From NCBI GenBank assembly GCA_030039095.1, contig JASHQP010000520.1:1-7495 (forward strand): a DNA stretch of 7,495 nucleotides, given 5' to 3'. The notes beneath the pieces are model-generated. The model ran no database searches and was not told where the DNA came from. It saw only the letters and a list, made by a program, of their open reading frames with translations. A program made the translations under genes and the position numbers. Origin of the DNA: Streptosporangiaceae bacterium (GTDB lineage: Bacteria > Actinomycetota > Actinomycetes > Streptosporangiales > Streptosporangiaceae). Every line of letters starts with the position of its first letter. The stretch's first letter is position 1. This document shows positions 1-6,246 of this stretch, one piece after another.

Positions 1-7
1 TGCGGGG

Positions 8-1309
8 TTAGGGGAAGGTGTTGCCGCGCTGGTTCGCCGGCAACTGCTCGAGCGTGGTCTGCATGGCCTGCAGCGCCTTGGAGATGGACTCGCTGCCGTT
101 CAGCACCGAGGGCAGGAACTTCGAGCCGATGTTGACGACGTCGCCCTGCACGACGTTGTCCAGCATCGGATACGCGGTCATGCCGTCCTTGCTGACGAAA
201 TCCAGCATCTCCTGGTTGACCGGGTTGCTGGTCGTGGTGCCGTTGATGGCCGGAATCAGGCCCGCCGCGTTGATGATCGCGGCCGCCTGCTTGGTGGTCA
301 TGAAAGTGAGGAATTCGGCCGCCTGCTTCTTGTGCGGCGAGTAGCTCATCATCGACAGGCCGTCTCCGGCGAAGTCGACGACGCCCTTGATCGGGGTGTT
401 GGAGAACGGCGGCACGAACGCAGCCACCTTGGAGCCGAGCGCGCTGGTGAACTTCTGGGTGTCCCAGGTGCCGTCCACCATCATGGCGGCTTTGCCCGAC
501 TCGAACTGGCCGAGGTTGTTGGTGTTGGTGACCACGTCCGCGTTGGTGCAGCCCGAGCTGTGGAGCTTGGCCCAGTCGGTCAGCTGCGCGCTGATGGCCG
601 GCGACGTCCACGGGGTCGAGCCGCTGTACAGGCCCTGCCACTGAGCCACCGAGTAGGCGCCGATCATCATGTAGCTCATGTCGTACCACGGATAGAAGGT
701 GGCACCGAGCGGCTGCCCGCCGTTGCCGTAGACGATCGGCGTGTAGCCGGCCTTCTTCAGCTTCGAGCACGCGGCGTAGAGCTGTGACCAGTCCGTCGGC
801 ACCGAGGTGACCCCCGCCTTCGCGAAGTCAGCCTTGTTGTAGAAGCCGATGTAGAACTGATTCTCCAGCGGGATCACGTACGGGCCGTTCGCCGCGCTGA
901 ACTTGTCGGAGGTCCACTTCAGCGCGTTCGGGTCGACGTTGGCCAGCGCTGACGCCGGGACCAGGCCCTTGAGGTTCTGCAGGAAGCCCTTGTACTGCAG
1001 CGTGAACAAGCCGGTCCACATCACCGCCAGGTCAGGGCCGTTGCGGGAGATGGCCTTGGCCTGCAGCAGCGCGAAGTAGTTGCTGGCCGGCTGGCTCACG
1101 ACGTCGACCGTGATGCTGGGGTGCAGCTCGTGGAACGCCTTCGCGAGGTTCTGCAGAGCCGTCGCGTTCTGCTCGGTGCCATAGTTGTGCCAGATCGTCA
1201 GCGTCACCGGTGCGTTGCTGCTGCCGGAACTGCCGGAACTGCTGCCGCATCCGGCGGCGAGCAGCGCGGCAGCAGCAGCGATCCCTGCGCCAATTCTCCA
1301 TCGCCTCAC
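8..1309 (-). CDS. ABC transporter extracellular sugar-binding lipoprotein
   Basis: Solute-binding component of a carbohydrate ABC importer (family 1 type, as in CUT1 systems). It is anchored outside the membrane and delivers substrate to permeases that are not in this window. The 433-residue product starts with MRRWRIGAG, a short Ala-rich hydrophobic stretch and a lipobox LLAAGC with the lipidated Cys at residue 21, followed by a Gly/Ser linker. The mature domain opens with VTLTIWHNYG, then a helix AFHELHPSITVDVV, the usual first strand-helix-strand of this family. Later features such as GKAAMMVDGTWD and KKQAAEFLTFMTTKQAA are also typical, and the length is normal. I chose GTG at 1309 because AAGGGAG lies 6 nt upstream and it gives a compact signal peptide. 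An ATG at 1339 overlaps the upstream stop codon as ATGA and would add ten Arg-rich residues; it remains possible. As last visible gene of the leftward operon it implies sugar or sugar-acid uptake. Family assignment is firm; the ligand is unknown. Confidence 0.93.
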   Translation of the reverse strand: MRRWRIGAGIAAAAALLAAGCGSSSGSSGSSNAPVTLTIWHNYGTEQNATALQNLAKAFHELHPSITVDVVSQPASNYFALLQAKAISRNGPDLAVMWTGLFTLQYKGFLQNLKGLVPASALANVDPNALKWTSDKFSAANGPYVIPLENQFYIGFYNKADFAKAGVTSVPTDWSQLYAACSKLKKAGYTPIVYGNGGQPLGATFYPWYDMSYMMIGAYSVAQWQGLYSGSTPWTSPAISAQLTDWAKLHSSGCTNADVVTNTNNLGQFESGKAAMMVDGTWDTQKFTSALGSKVAAFVPPFSNTPIKGVVDFAGDGLSMMSYSPHKKQAAEFLTFMTTKQAAAIINAAGLIPAINGTTTSNPVNQEMLDFVSKDGMTAYPMLDNVVQGDVVNIGSKFLPSVLNGSESISKALQAMQTTLEQLPANQRGNTFP

Positions 1310-1315
1310 GGCTGT

Positions 1316-1322
1316 CTCCCTT
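1316..1322 (-). promoter_or_regulatory. Ribosome binding site of the sugar-binding lipoprotein gene
   Basis: On the minus strand this reads AAGGGAG, 6 nt before the GTG at 1309. It is clearly better than anything upstream of the alternative ATG at 1339, whose preceding bases lack a purine-rich Shine-Dalgarno core. It therefore decides the start. Confidence 0.65.
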
Positions 1323-1335
1323 CTCCGGGCTGCTC

Positions 1336-3069
1336 TCATGAGCGGCCCACTGTCGGTTCCACGAAGATTCGGTGTGCGGGCGTCGGCGCCCGCAGGAAAT
1401 CCAGGTCGCACCCGTCGGGCGCCTGCAGGACGTGCCGGGCGTACAGCGCCGGCCAGCCGCGCAGGTGCGGGCTTGGCGGCGGCGTCCAGGCAGCACGGCG
1501 CCGGCCGAGCTCCTGCACGCTCACCTCGAGATCCAGCGTTCCGGCGGGAACGTCGAGGACGATGATGTCGCCGTCGGCGACCAGGCCGAGCGGCCCGCCA
1601 ATCGCGCCTTCGGGCGCGGCATGCAGGACGACCGTCCCGAAGCTGGTGCCGCTCATCCGCGCGTCCGAGATCCGCACCATGTCCGTCACGCCGGCCTCGA
1701 CCAGCCGGGCCGGGATCGGGATCATGCCCCACTCCGGCATGCCGGGGACGCCGACCGGCCCGCAGCCCGTCAGCACCAGAACCGACTCCGGGGTGATGTC
1801 GAGCTGCGGGTCGTCGATCCTGGCCAGCATGTCGTCGTAGCCACGGAAGACGACCGCGGGCCCGCGGTGCCTCAGCAGCTCGGGCGAGGCTGCGGGCGTC
1901 TTGATGACGGCACCGTCCGGCGCCAGCGAACCGCGGACGATGCCGAACGCGCCGCCGGAGCGCAGCGGCGCGGCGGCCGTGCGGATGGCGCCGGAGGACG
2001 GCGGCCCGGCCGTAGCGATCAGGTCGCCGATCGTGCCCCCCGTCACCGTGCGAGCACCAGTCCGCAGGTACCCGGTCAGCTCGTGCAGCAGGGCGGGCAC
2101 GCCGCCGGCCGCGTCGAAGTCGTCCATGAGGCCCGCGCCCGACGGCTGGATGTCAGCCAGCACCGGGACGGCCGCGCCGATCCCGGCAACGTCCTCCAGC
2201 CGGAACGGCACGCCAGCGCGTCCGGCCAGCGCCGCCAGGTGGATCACCGCGTTCGTCGAGCCGGCGATCGCGTTCAGCACGACCAGCGCGTTGGCAAACG
2301 AGTCCGCGGAAAGGATCGACTGCGGACGCAGCCCGGCCAGGACGGCGTGGACCGCGAGGCGGCCGGCCGTCCGGGCGGACGCCCGGCCGCGTTTCGCGCC
2401 CGAAGGAATCGATGCGGACCCGGGCACCATGAGGCCAAGCGCCTCGCCCAGGATAGCCATGGTGGAGGCGGTGCCCATCGTGTTGCAGGCGCCGCGGCCG
2501 CAGCTCAGGCACCGTTCGAACTCCTCCCAGGCCGCGTCGTCCAGGCGGCCCGCCCGGCGCTCGTCCCACATCCGCCACAGCGCAGTGCCGGTGCCGGCCG
2601 GCTCGCCGCGGAAGCTCACGGCCGGCCGCGCACCTCCGGTCACCAGGATCACCGGGATGTTCGCGCTGATCGCGCCCATCAGCGCGCCGGGCACGCTCTT
2701 GTCGCAGTTGGCCAGCACGACGAGGCCGTCGAGCGGGTTGGCCCGCACCAGTTCCTCGACCTCGATCGCGAGCAGGTTGCGGTACAGCATCGCGGTCGGC
2801 TTCATCAGGTCCTCGCCGAGCGAGATGGTGCCGAACTCGGCGCCGACGCCCCCGGCCGCCTCGATCCCGGCCCTCACCTCGGCGGCCAGCTCGCGCAGTG
2901 GCAGGTTGCACGGGTTGAGTTCGCTGGCCGAATTCGCGATCCCGATGATCGGCTGCCCGCCGGACCTGCTGACCTGCAGGCCCGCGCTGGCTAGAGCGAC
3001 CCGGTGCTCGAGCGCCACCTCGTCGTCGCCGTCCAGCCACGCCCGGCTGCGTAGCGTGACCCCGCTCAT
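1336..3069 (-). CDS. IlvD/Edd-family dehydratase, sugar-acid (aldonate) type
   Basis: Iron-sulfur dehydratase predicted to remove water from an aldonic acid to give a 2-keto-3-deoxy acid in the cytoplasm. The 577 residues match the length of pentonate dehydratases. The N-terminus LRSRAW and the segment GQPIIGIANSASELNPCN resemble L-arabinonate/D-xylonate dehydratases more than the branched-chain enzyme IlvD. Candidate Fe-S ligands are C54 (NPCN), C122 (NCDKSVPG) and C195 (GACNTMGTASTM). K124 corresponds to the modified, Mg-binding lysine, and S473 in RMSGTSFGTVVLH to the catalytic serine of the family. All key residues appear present. The start is ATG 3069, 13 bp after the previous stop; upstream there is only a weak G-rich site, so translation may rely on coupling. 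A longer open frame back to 3183 would overlap the preceding gene and is not used. The neighbouring transporter and dehydrogenase fit sugar-acid catabolism. The substrate (pentonate, hexonate or deoxy-sugar acid) is not determined. Confidence 0.93.
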   Translation of the reverse strand: MSGVTLRSRAWLDGDDEVALEHRVALASAGLQVSRSGGQPIIGIANSASELNPCNLPLRELAAEVRAGIEAAGGVGAEFGTISLGEDLMKPTAMLYRNLLAIEVEELVRANPLDGLVVLANCDKSVPGALMGAISANIPVILVTGGARPAVSFRGEPAGTGTALWRMWDERRAGRLDDAAWEEFERCLSCGRGACNTMGTASTMAILGEALGLMVPGSASIPSGAKRGRASARTAGRLAVHAVLAGLRPQSILSADSFANALVVLNAIAGSTNAVIHLAALAGRAGVPFRLEDVAGIGAAVPVLADIQPSGAGLMDDFDAAGGVPALLHELTGYLRTGARTVTGGTIGDLIATAGPPSSGAIRTAAAPLRSGGAFGIVRGSLAPDGAVIKTPAASPELLRHRGPAVVFRGYDDMLARIDDPQLDITPESVLVLTGCGPVGVPGMPEWGMIPIPARLVEAGVTDMVRISDARMSGTSFGTVVLHAAPEGAIGGPLGLVADGDIIVLDVPAGTLDLEVSVQELGRRRAAWTPPPSPHLRGWPALYARHVLQAPDGCDLDFLRAPTPAHRIFVEPTVGRS

Positions 3070-3082
3070 TCGCGCCGCCCCG

Positions 3083-4036
3083 TCACGGCGCGGGCTCCGG
3101 TACGCCAAGGCCGGGAGCGCCGGGAGCGGACTGGACGAGCGGCAGGCCACTGCGGCCGATCCACTCGAGCGCGACCTGCGCACGCCGTACCTTTTCCCGC
3201 GCTATAGCGGCCGCGTCGCCGGTGAGATGCAGCCCGCTCGGGTACAGCGGCCGGGAGTTGCGCAGGCCGAACTTCACGTACATCGGGGCGGCGACGGTGA
3301 TCAGGTCAGCCGCCTCGTGGCCGCGTACCACGCCGCCCATGGCGTCCGGCGTCTCCACGTACAGGTCGATCGGCAGCGAGCTGACCGAGCGCATTTCCGC
3401 CACCTGGCCGAGGGTCAGGTCAGAGGGCACGTTGACCGTCGAGGCGCCGAGGTGCTGCAGGATCCGGAAGGCCAGCGGGTTGGAGGGTGCCAGAACGGCC
3501 GACACCTTCCAGACGATGCCGTCAGGTAGCTGCCCGGCCTTCTGCATGTCGCTGACCAGCTCGAGCAGCCCGATGTCGGCGATGAGGAAACCGCGGATTC
3601 CCTGGTCGGCCGCGCGCAGGATGTCGTCCACGGCATAGCGCAGCTGCCGGGTGCCGCGCAGCCGGCCGGTGAACACGCCGCCATCGGCCGAGGCGGCCGC
3701 CCGGCCGATGTCCCACTCCTCCCGCGGGCCGACGAAGAGCGACACCTCGATGCCATGGTCGGCGGCAATCGTCGCCATCTCGGCCAGCTCGGCCTCGGTG
3801 TGCAGCATCGCGCCGCTGCCCTGCGACACGCGGTTAACCGTGATGCTGCGCGCCGTCGCCTCCGCCACGACGGCACGCAGCACCTCCGGTCCCTCGCAGC
3901 TCGGGATCTCGACCCGGAAGTGCGCATCATCGGGGAATCGCGCCGGGCTCGCGGGCGAGGCAGGTTCCGCGGTCAGGCCGCTGTCGGCCAGCGCGCGCGC
4001 ACCCGTCACCGCCTGCGCCTGCGATCCATCCGTCAC
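3083..4036 (-). CDS. U32-like TIM-barrel protein, role unknown
   Basis: A 317-residue, probably cytosolic protein with alternating strands and helices of a TIM barrel: FRVEIPS (40-46), SITVNRVSQG (64-73), IEVSLFVG (96-103), GFLIADIGLLELV (149-161), VWKVSAVLAPSNPLAFRI (175-191), ASTVNVPSDLTLGQVAEM (198-215), IDLYVETPDAMGG (223-235) and YVKFGLRN (253-260). The middle part follows the pattern of U32 'peptidase' proteins (a conserved Asn-start helix, then 'hLGA..vnvPsdLTL.qv.em'). The only cysteine is C47, so the Fe-S ligands of U32 members such as UbiU and UbiV are absent. Residues 1-35 are Ala/Pro-rich and probably disordered, as is the C-terminal tail. The start is GTG 4036, overlapping the upstream stop by 4 bp (GTGA), with GGAGG 7 nt before it. 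It lies between the M24-fold gene and the dehydratase, so a metabolic rather than proteolytic role seems likely; a lyase or aldolase on the dehydratase product is a guess. The fold is probable, the family moderately sure, the function unknown. Confidence 0.8.
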   Translation of the reverse strand: MTDGSQAQAVTGARALADSGLTAEPASPASPARFPDDAHFRVEIPSCEGPEVLRAVVAEATARSITVNRVSQGSGAMLHTEAELAEMATIAADHGIEVSLFVGPREEWDIGRAAASADGGVFTGRLRGTRQLRYAVDDILRAADQGIRGFLIADIGLLELVSDMQKAGQLPDGIVWKVSAVLAPSNPLAFRILQHLGASTVNVPSDLTLGQVAEMRSVSSLPIDLYVETPDAMGGVVRGHEAADLITVAAPMYVKFGLRNSRPLYPSGLHLTGDAAAIAREKVRRAQVALEWIGRSGLPLVQSAPGAPGLGVPEPAP

Positions 4037-5172
4037 GTGCCAACCTCCAGTACACCGGGGCGCGGCGGTTGCCGGCCGTCAGCAGATTCCGCGGGCCAGC
4101 CGGGCGCGCGGGTCACGAGCTCGAGTCCGCCTGCGTCAGTCACCAGGTAGGTGTCCTCCGTCTTCGCGCCACCCGGCAGGCTCGGGTTCCAGGCGACCGC
4201 GTGCCCGGCGGCGACTGGCTCGCGATACCAGCGGGCTCCATCCTGGTCGGGAGCCAGCTCGAATTCGCGCTGCGCGAAGCCGATCGGCCCGCCCTGGTAG
4301 TGACCGGCCCACTCGCAGGGGGCACCGACCCGGGCGTAGGCGGCGTCGAGCGCGGTAAGCGCGTCGCCATAGGTCGCGCCGGGGCGGCACGCCGACAGCA
4401 CGGCGTCGTCGATGGCCAGCACCCGCCGCCGCAGGCCGGTGTAGGCCGGGTCGACCGGGCCTGCCGACGCGAACCGGGTGGCCGCCACGTGCAGCCCGGC
4501 ACGCCGCGCGACCACCACCGCCATTGCAGTCCGGCGGACCGGAACGCCAGCCGCCACCGGGTGCCGGTAACGGGCCAGGCGGTCGTCGCCGCCGACGATC
4601 AGCACCGGGGCGTCCGCCCCGGCGACCTCGAGGTGCGCGGCGCACCGGGCCTGGATGTCGAGGTCGCGCTCGCCGGGCTGCCAGCATGCCAGGGCCGACT
4701 GCAGCGCGGCCGCCGCGTCGTGGCCGAGGCTCGCAAGTTCCTCACGCTCGGGCGCGGAGAGCGCAAGCCGCAGCCCGATCAGGTCGTCGCTGACGTCGTG
4801 CCCGAACGCGGGATGGCCGTCGGCTGCCAGGCGCGAGGCGGGGACGCCGGCCAGCTCCTCGGCCGCGGTCACGAATGCGACCGCGTGCTGCCAGGGCACG
4901 ACGGACAGCTCGGCGAAACCGTGCGCGGCCGGGTCATACTCGTCGGTGATGCGCTCCGCCTCGACGCGAGTCGTGATGAGCGCGGCGGTTGTCGCCGTGA
5001 AGACAGCCCACACCAGGTCGACCGCCGCGGTCCGGTCGACCGGCGGCGCGATACCACCGCCCGCCCACGCGACCGCCGCCGGACCCGTCAGCACCAGGCC
5101 AGCAGGGCGCTCCGGGTCGCCCTCGGCCAGCCATGCACGGATTCGCTGCGCGGCCGCCTGAGCGCGGGCCAC
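4033..5172 (-). CDS. Creatinase/M24-fold protein with degraded metal site
   Basis: First gene of the leftward operon. It resembles two-domain M24 proteins (Xaa-Pro aminopeptidase, creatinase): an N-terminal domain with RPAGLVLTGPAAVAWAGGG and a C-terminal pita-bread domain from about residue 135. Aligned by eye (numbering from GTG 5172, 379 residues), the two metal-binding Asp positions are V219 and A230, within AVVVARRAGLHVAATR. The His survives as H291 in GHYQGGPIG, the first metal-binding Glu is N329 (WNPSLPGG) and the second survives as E339 (TEDTYLVT). Three of five ligands are missing, so a dinuclear metal peptidase is unlikely; creatinase, also metal-free and His-based, is a precedent. 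It may be a hydrolase or lyase on a small substrate. The start is uncertain: GTG 5172 keeps the operator at 5187-5203 outside the gene, though its ribosome site is poor. GTG 5226 and TTG 5262 are in-frame alternatives, but both would put the operator inside the coding region. Confidence 0.88.
   Translation of the reverse strand: MARAQAAAQRIRAWLAEGDPERPAGLVLTGPAAVAWAGGGIAPPVDRTAAVDLVWAVFTATTAALITTRVEAERITDEYDPAAHGFAELSVVPWQHAVAFVTAAEELAGVPASRLAADGHPAFGHDVSDDLIGLRLALSAPEREELASLGHDAAAALQSALACWQPGERDLDIQARCAAHLEVAGADAPVLIVGGDDRLARYRHPVAAGVPVRRTAMAVVVARRAGLHVAATRFASAGPVDPAYTGLRRRVLAIDDAVLSACRPGATYGDALTALDAAYARVGAPCEWAGHYQGGPIGFAQREFELAPDQDGARWYREPVAAGHAVAWNPSLPGGAKTEDTYLVTDAGGLELVTRAPGWPAESADGRQPPRPGVLEVGT
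4044..4048 (-). promoter_or_regulatory. Ribosome binding site of the U32-like gene
   Basis: On the minus strand this is GGAGG, 7 nt before the GTG at 4036, inside the last codons of the M24-fold gene. Together with the 4-bp stop/start overlap (GTGA) it fixes that start and indicates coupled translation. Confidence 0.8.
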
Positions 5173-5186
5173 GCTGCGTGCCCGAT

Positions 5187-5203
5187 GTTCGGTGATACCG
5201 AAC
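5187..5203. promoter_or_regulatory. Operator 1, palindrome GTTCGGT-GAT-ACCGAAC
   Basis: Perfect inverted repeat with 7-bp arms and a 3-bp centre, 14 bp upstream of the GTG (5172) of the M24-fold gene. Its twin lies at 5289-5305. The size, symmetry and position between a regulator gene and a divergent catabolic operon fit an IclR-family binding site. If leftward transcription starts near 5207, as the -10-like TATATC at 5219-5214 would suggest, the site covers the first transcribed bases and would repress the operon. Binding by the neighbouring regulator is inferred. Confidence 0.75.
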
Positions 5204-5213
5204 GCTGTTGTGT

Positions 5214-5223
5214 GATATAGAAT
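5214..5223. promoter_or_regulatory. Overlapping -10-like elements of the divergent promoters
   Basis: This is the most AT-rich stretch of the intergenic region. On the plus strand TAGAAT (5218-5223) matches five of six bases of the -10 consensus and could serve the iclR gene. On the minus strand TATATC (5219-5214) could serve the leftward operon. No convincing -35 box stands at the standard distance from either. A perfect TTGACA on the minus strand (5262-5257) and TTGAGA on the plus strand (5242-5247) exist but lack a good -10 partner. The AT-rich location is suggestive; exact promoters are a guess. Confidence 0.35.
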
Positions 5224-5263
5224 CACGTTGGTAACAAAACCTTGAGATGAGGGGCGTGTCAAG

Positions 5264-5285
5264 GTTCGTTACATGTTCCTTACAC
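5264..5285 (+). repeat. Tandem 11-bp direct repeat in the divergent promoter region
   Basis: GTTCGTTACAT (5264-5274) is followed directly by GTTCCTTACAC (5275-5285), identical at 9 of 11 positions. The 11-bp period is about one helical turn. Three bases further begins operator 2 (GTTCGGT...), so three GTTC units lie on nearly the same DNA face. This could be a weaker or accessory regulator site; chance cannot be excluded for so short a repeat. Confidence 0.5.
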
Positions 5286-5288
5286 GGC

Positions 5289-5305
5289 GTTCGGTGCTGC
5301 CGAAC
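5289..5305. promoter_or_regulatory. Operator 2, palindrome GTTCGGT-GCT-GCCGAAC
   Basis: Second copy of the palindrome, differing from operator 1 only in its centre and first base of the right arm (6 of 7 arm pairs intact). It ends 20 bp before the GTG of the IclR gene and just before its ribosome binding site, so binding there would repress the regulator itself. Its centre is 102 bp from operator 1. Confidence 0.75.
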
Positions 5306-5310
5306 ATCTC

Positions 5311-5316
5311 AGAAGG
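5311..5316 (+). promoter_or_regulatory. Ribosome binding site of the IclR-family gene
   Basis: AGAAGG, 9 nt before GTG 5326, is the only purine-rich site near the beginning of this reading frame. It supports the GTG start and a regulator with a long N-terminal extension. Confidence 0.55.
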
Positions 5317-5325
5317 GCCAGGCGC

Positions 5326-6246
5326 GTGACGTCAGCGCACCACAGTGACGGGCGATCCCCCGGCGAGGGGCCGGCGCCAAGCGAACCAGCACCCGATGCG
5401 GCGGCGGGAGTTTCGCTGCCGGGCGCGGTCGGCGACGCGCTCGCGGGGCGGTACACCGTCCGCAGCGTCGCCCGCGCGATGCGGCTGATGCAAGCCGTGG
5501 CCGACGGTCCCGCAGACGGATTGACTCTCAGCGACCTGGCCCGTACGCTCGGCACCTCCAAGAGCACCACGCTTGCACTGGCCCGCACGCTGATCGCCTT
5601 CGGCATGCTGCGCAACGGGCTGCCCGGCCCCCGGTACACCCTGGGCACGGCGGTCATCCGGCTGGGCGACATCGCGCGCGGGCAGCTGCCGCTCGGCGAC
5701 CTGAGCCGGCCGCTGCTCGTCGAGCTGGCTGAAGTGACAAAGATGACCTCGCGGCTGGCCATCTGCGATGACGGCTTCCCCGTCTTCATCGAGCGTGTCG
5801 ACGGGCCGGGCAGCGTCCGGTTCTATACCCCGCTCGGGCAGCGCGAGATGCCGCACGCGTCAGCGGCCGGCAAGGCAATCCTCGCTACCATGACGGCGGC
5901 TCAGGTGCGCGACCTGTGCGCGCAGGCCGGATTGCGCCGTCGTACCAGCCACACCATCACCGACGTCGACTCGCTGCTGGCCAACCTCAAACTCGTGCGC
6001 CGCAACGGATTCGCCATCGACGACGAGGAGGACGCTGAGGGTATCTTCTGCCTCGGTGCCGCGATCTTCGGCCACGATGGCGCGGTCGCGGGAGCGGTCA
6101 GCGTGACCGGCATCAAGGGCGACCTGCCAGCCTGGCGGGTCAGCGAGCTTGGCCAGGCGGTGCGCGAGGCCGCGGACCAGGTCAGCGAGATCCTGGGCGG
6201 CCCGCGCTATGCCGACATCAGCCCCACCATGGTGGAGCTGACATGA
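5326..6246 (+). CDS. IclR-family transcriptional regulator
   Basis: Cytosolic DNA-binding regulator, 306 residues, somewhat longer than the usual 250-280 because of about 40 Ala/Pro/Gly-rich residues before the DNA-binding domain. The winged helix-turn-helix runs from about 43 to 108: VRSVARAMRLMQAVAD, then LTLSDLARTLGTSKSTTLALARTLIAFGML, and a wing ending RYTLGTAV. The effector-binding domain contains the family signatures PHASAAGKAILA (176-187) and RRNGFAIDDEEDAEGIFCLGAAIF (225-248), then GAVSVTG (256-262). It is transcribed away from the transporter/dehydratase operon and probably represses both units through the palindromes at 5187-5203 and 5289-5305, released by a sugar-derived intermediate. 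IclR proteins may also activate. The GTG start is preceded by AGAAGG at 5311-5316. Its stop overlaps the ATG of the dehydrogenase gene (ATGA), so the two are co-translated. The family is certain; the effector is unknown. Confidence 0.96.
   Translation: MTSAHHSDGRSPGEGPAPSEPAPDAAAGVSLPGAVGDALAGRYTVRSVARAMRLMQAVADGPADGLTLSDLARTLGTSKSTTLALARTLIAFGMLRNGLPGPRYTLGTAVIRLGDIARGQLPLGDLSRPLLVELAEVTKMTSRLAICDDGFPVFIERVDGPGSVRFYTPLGQREMPHASAAGKAILATMTAAQVRDLCAQAGLRRRTSHTITDVDSLLANLKLVRRNGFAIDDEEDAEGIFCLGAAIFGHDGAVAGAVSVTGIKGDLPAWRVSELGQAVREAADQVSEILGGPRYADISPTMVELT

Noticed and set aside
1220..1250. Short repeat of GCCGGAACT near the lipoprotein signal region
   Set aside because: It is explained by the Gly/Ser-rich linker after the lipidated cysteine, not a separate element.
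1310..1732. Long N-terminal extension of the sugar-binding protein frame up to 1732
   Set aside because: It overlaps the well-conserved C-terminal half of the dehydratase in another frame, is extremely Arg/Pro-rich, and would bury the lipoprotein signal peptide about 140 residues inside.
1372..2994. 540-codon open frame on the plus strand
   Set aside because: It is opposite the dehydratase gene, has Arg/Gln/Gly-rich low-complexity composition and no recognisable domain; such open frames are expected opposite high-GC genes.
3070..3183. Upstream extension of the dehydratase frame to 3183
   Set aside because: It would overlap the end of the U32-like gene by about 100 bp with Ser/Arg/Ala-rich residues; the family N-terminus LRSRAW begins right after ATG 3069.
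1901..3529. 542-codon open frame on the plus strand
   Set aside because: It spans the opposite strand of two real genes and their junction, is Ala/Pro/Arg/Ser-rich, and has no motif.
4069..5220. 383-codon open frame on the plus strand
   Set aside because: It is opposite the M24-fold gene and runs into the operator region; its composition is typical of an antisense shadow.
5257..5262. Perfect TTGACA on the minus strand as a -35 box
   Set aside because: The hexamer 17 nt downstream is TTTTGT, and other spacings are no better, so there is no acceptable -10 partner. It is kept only as a possibility.
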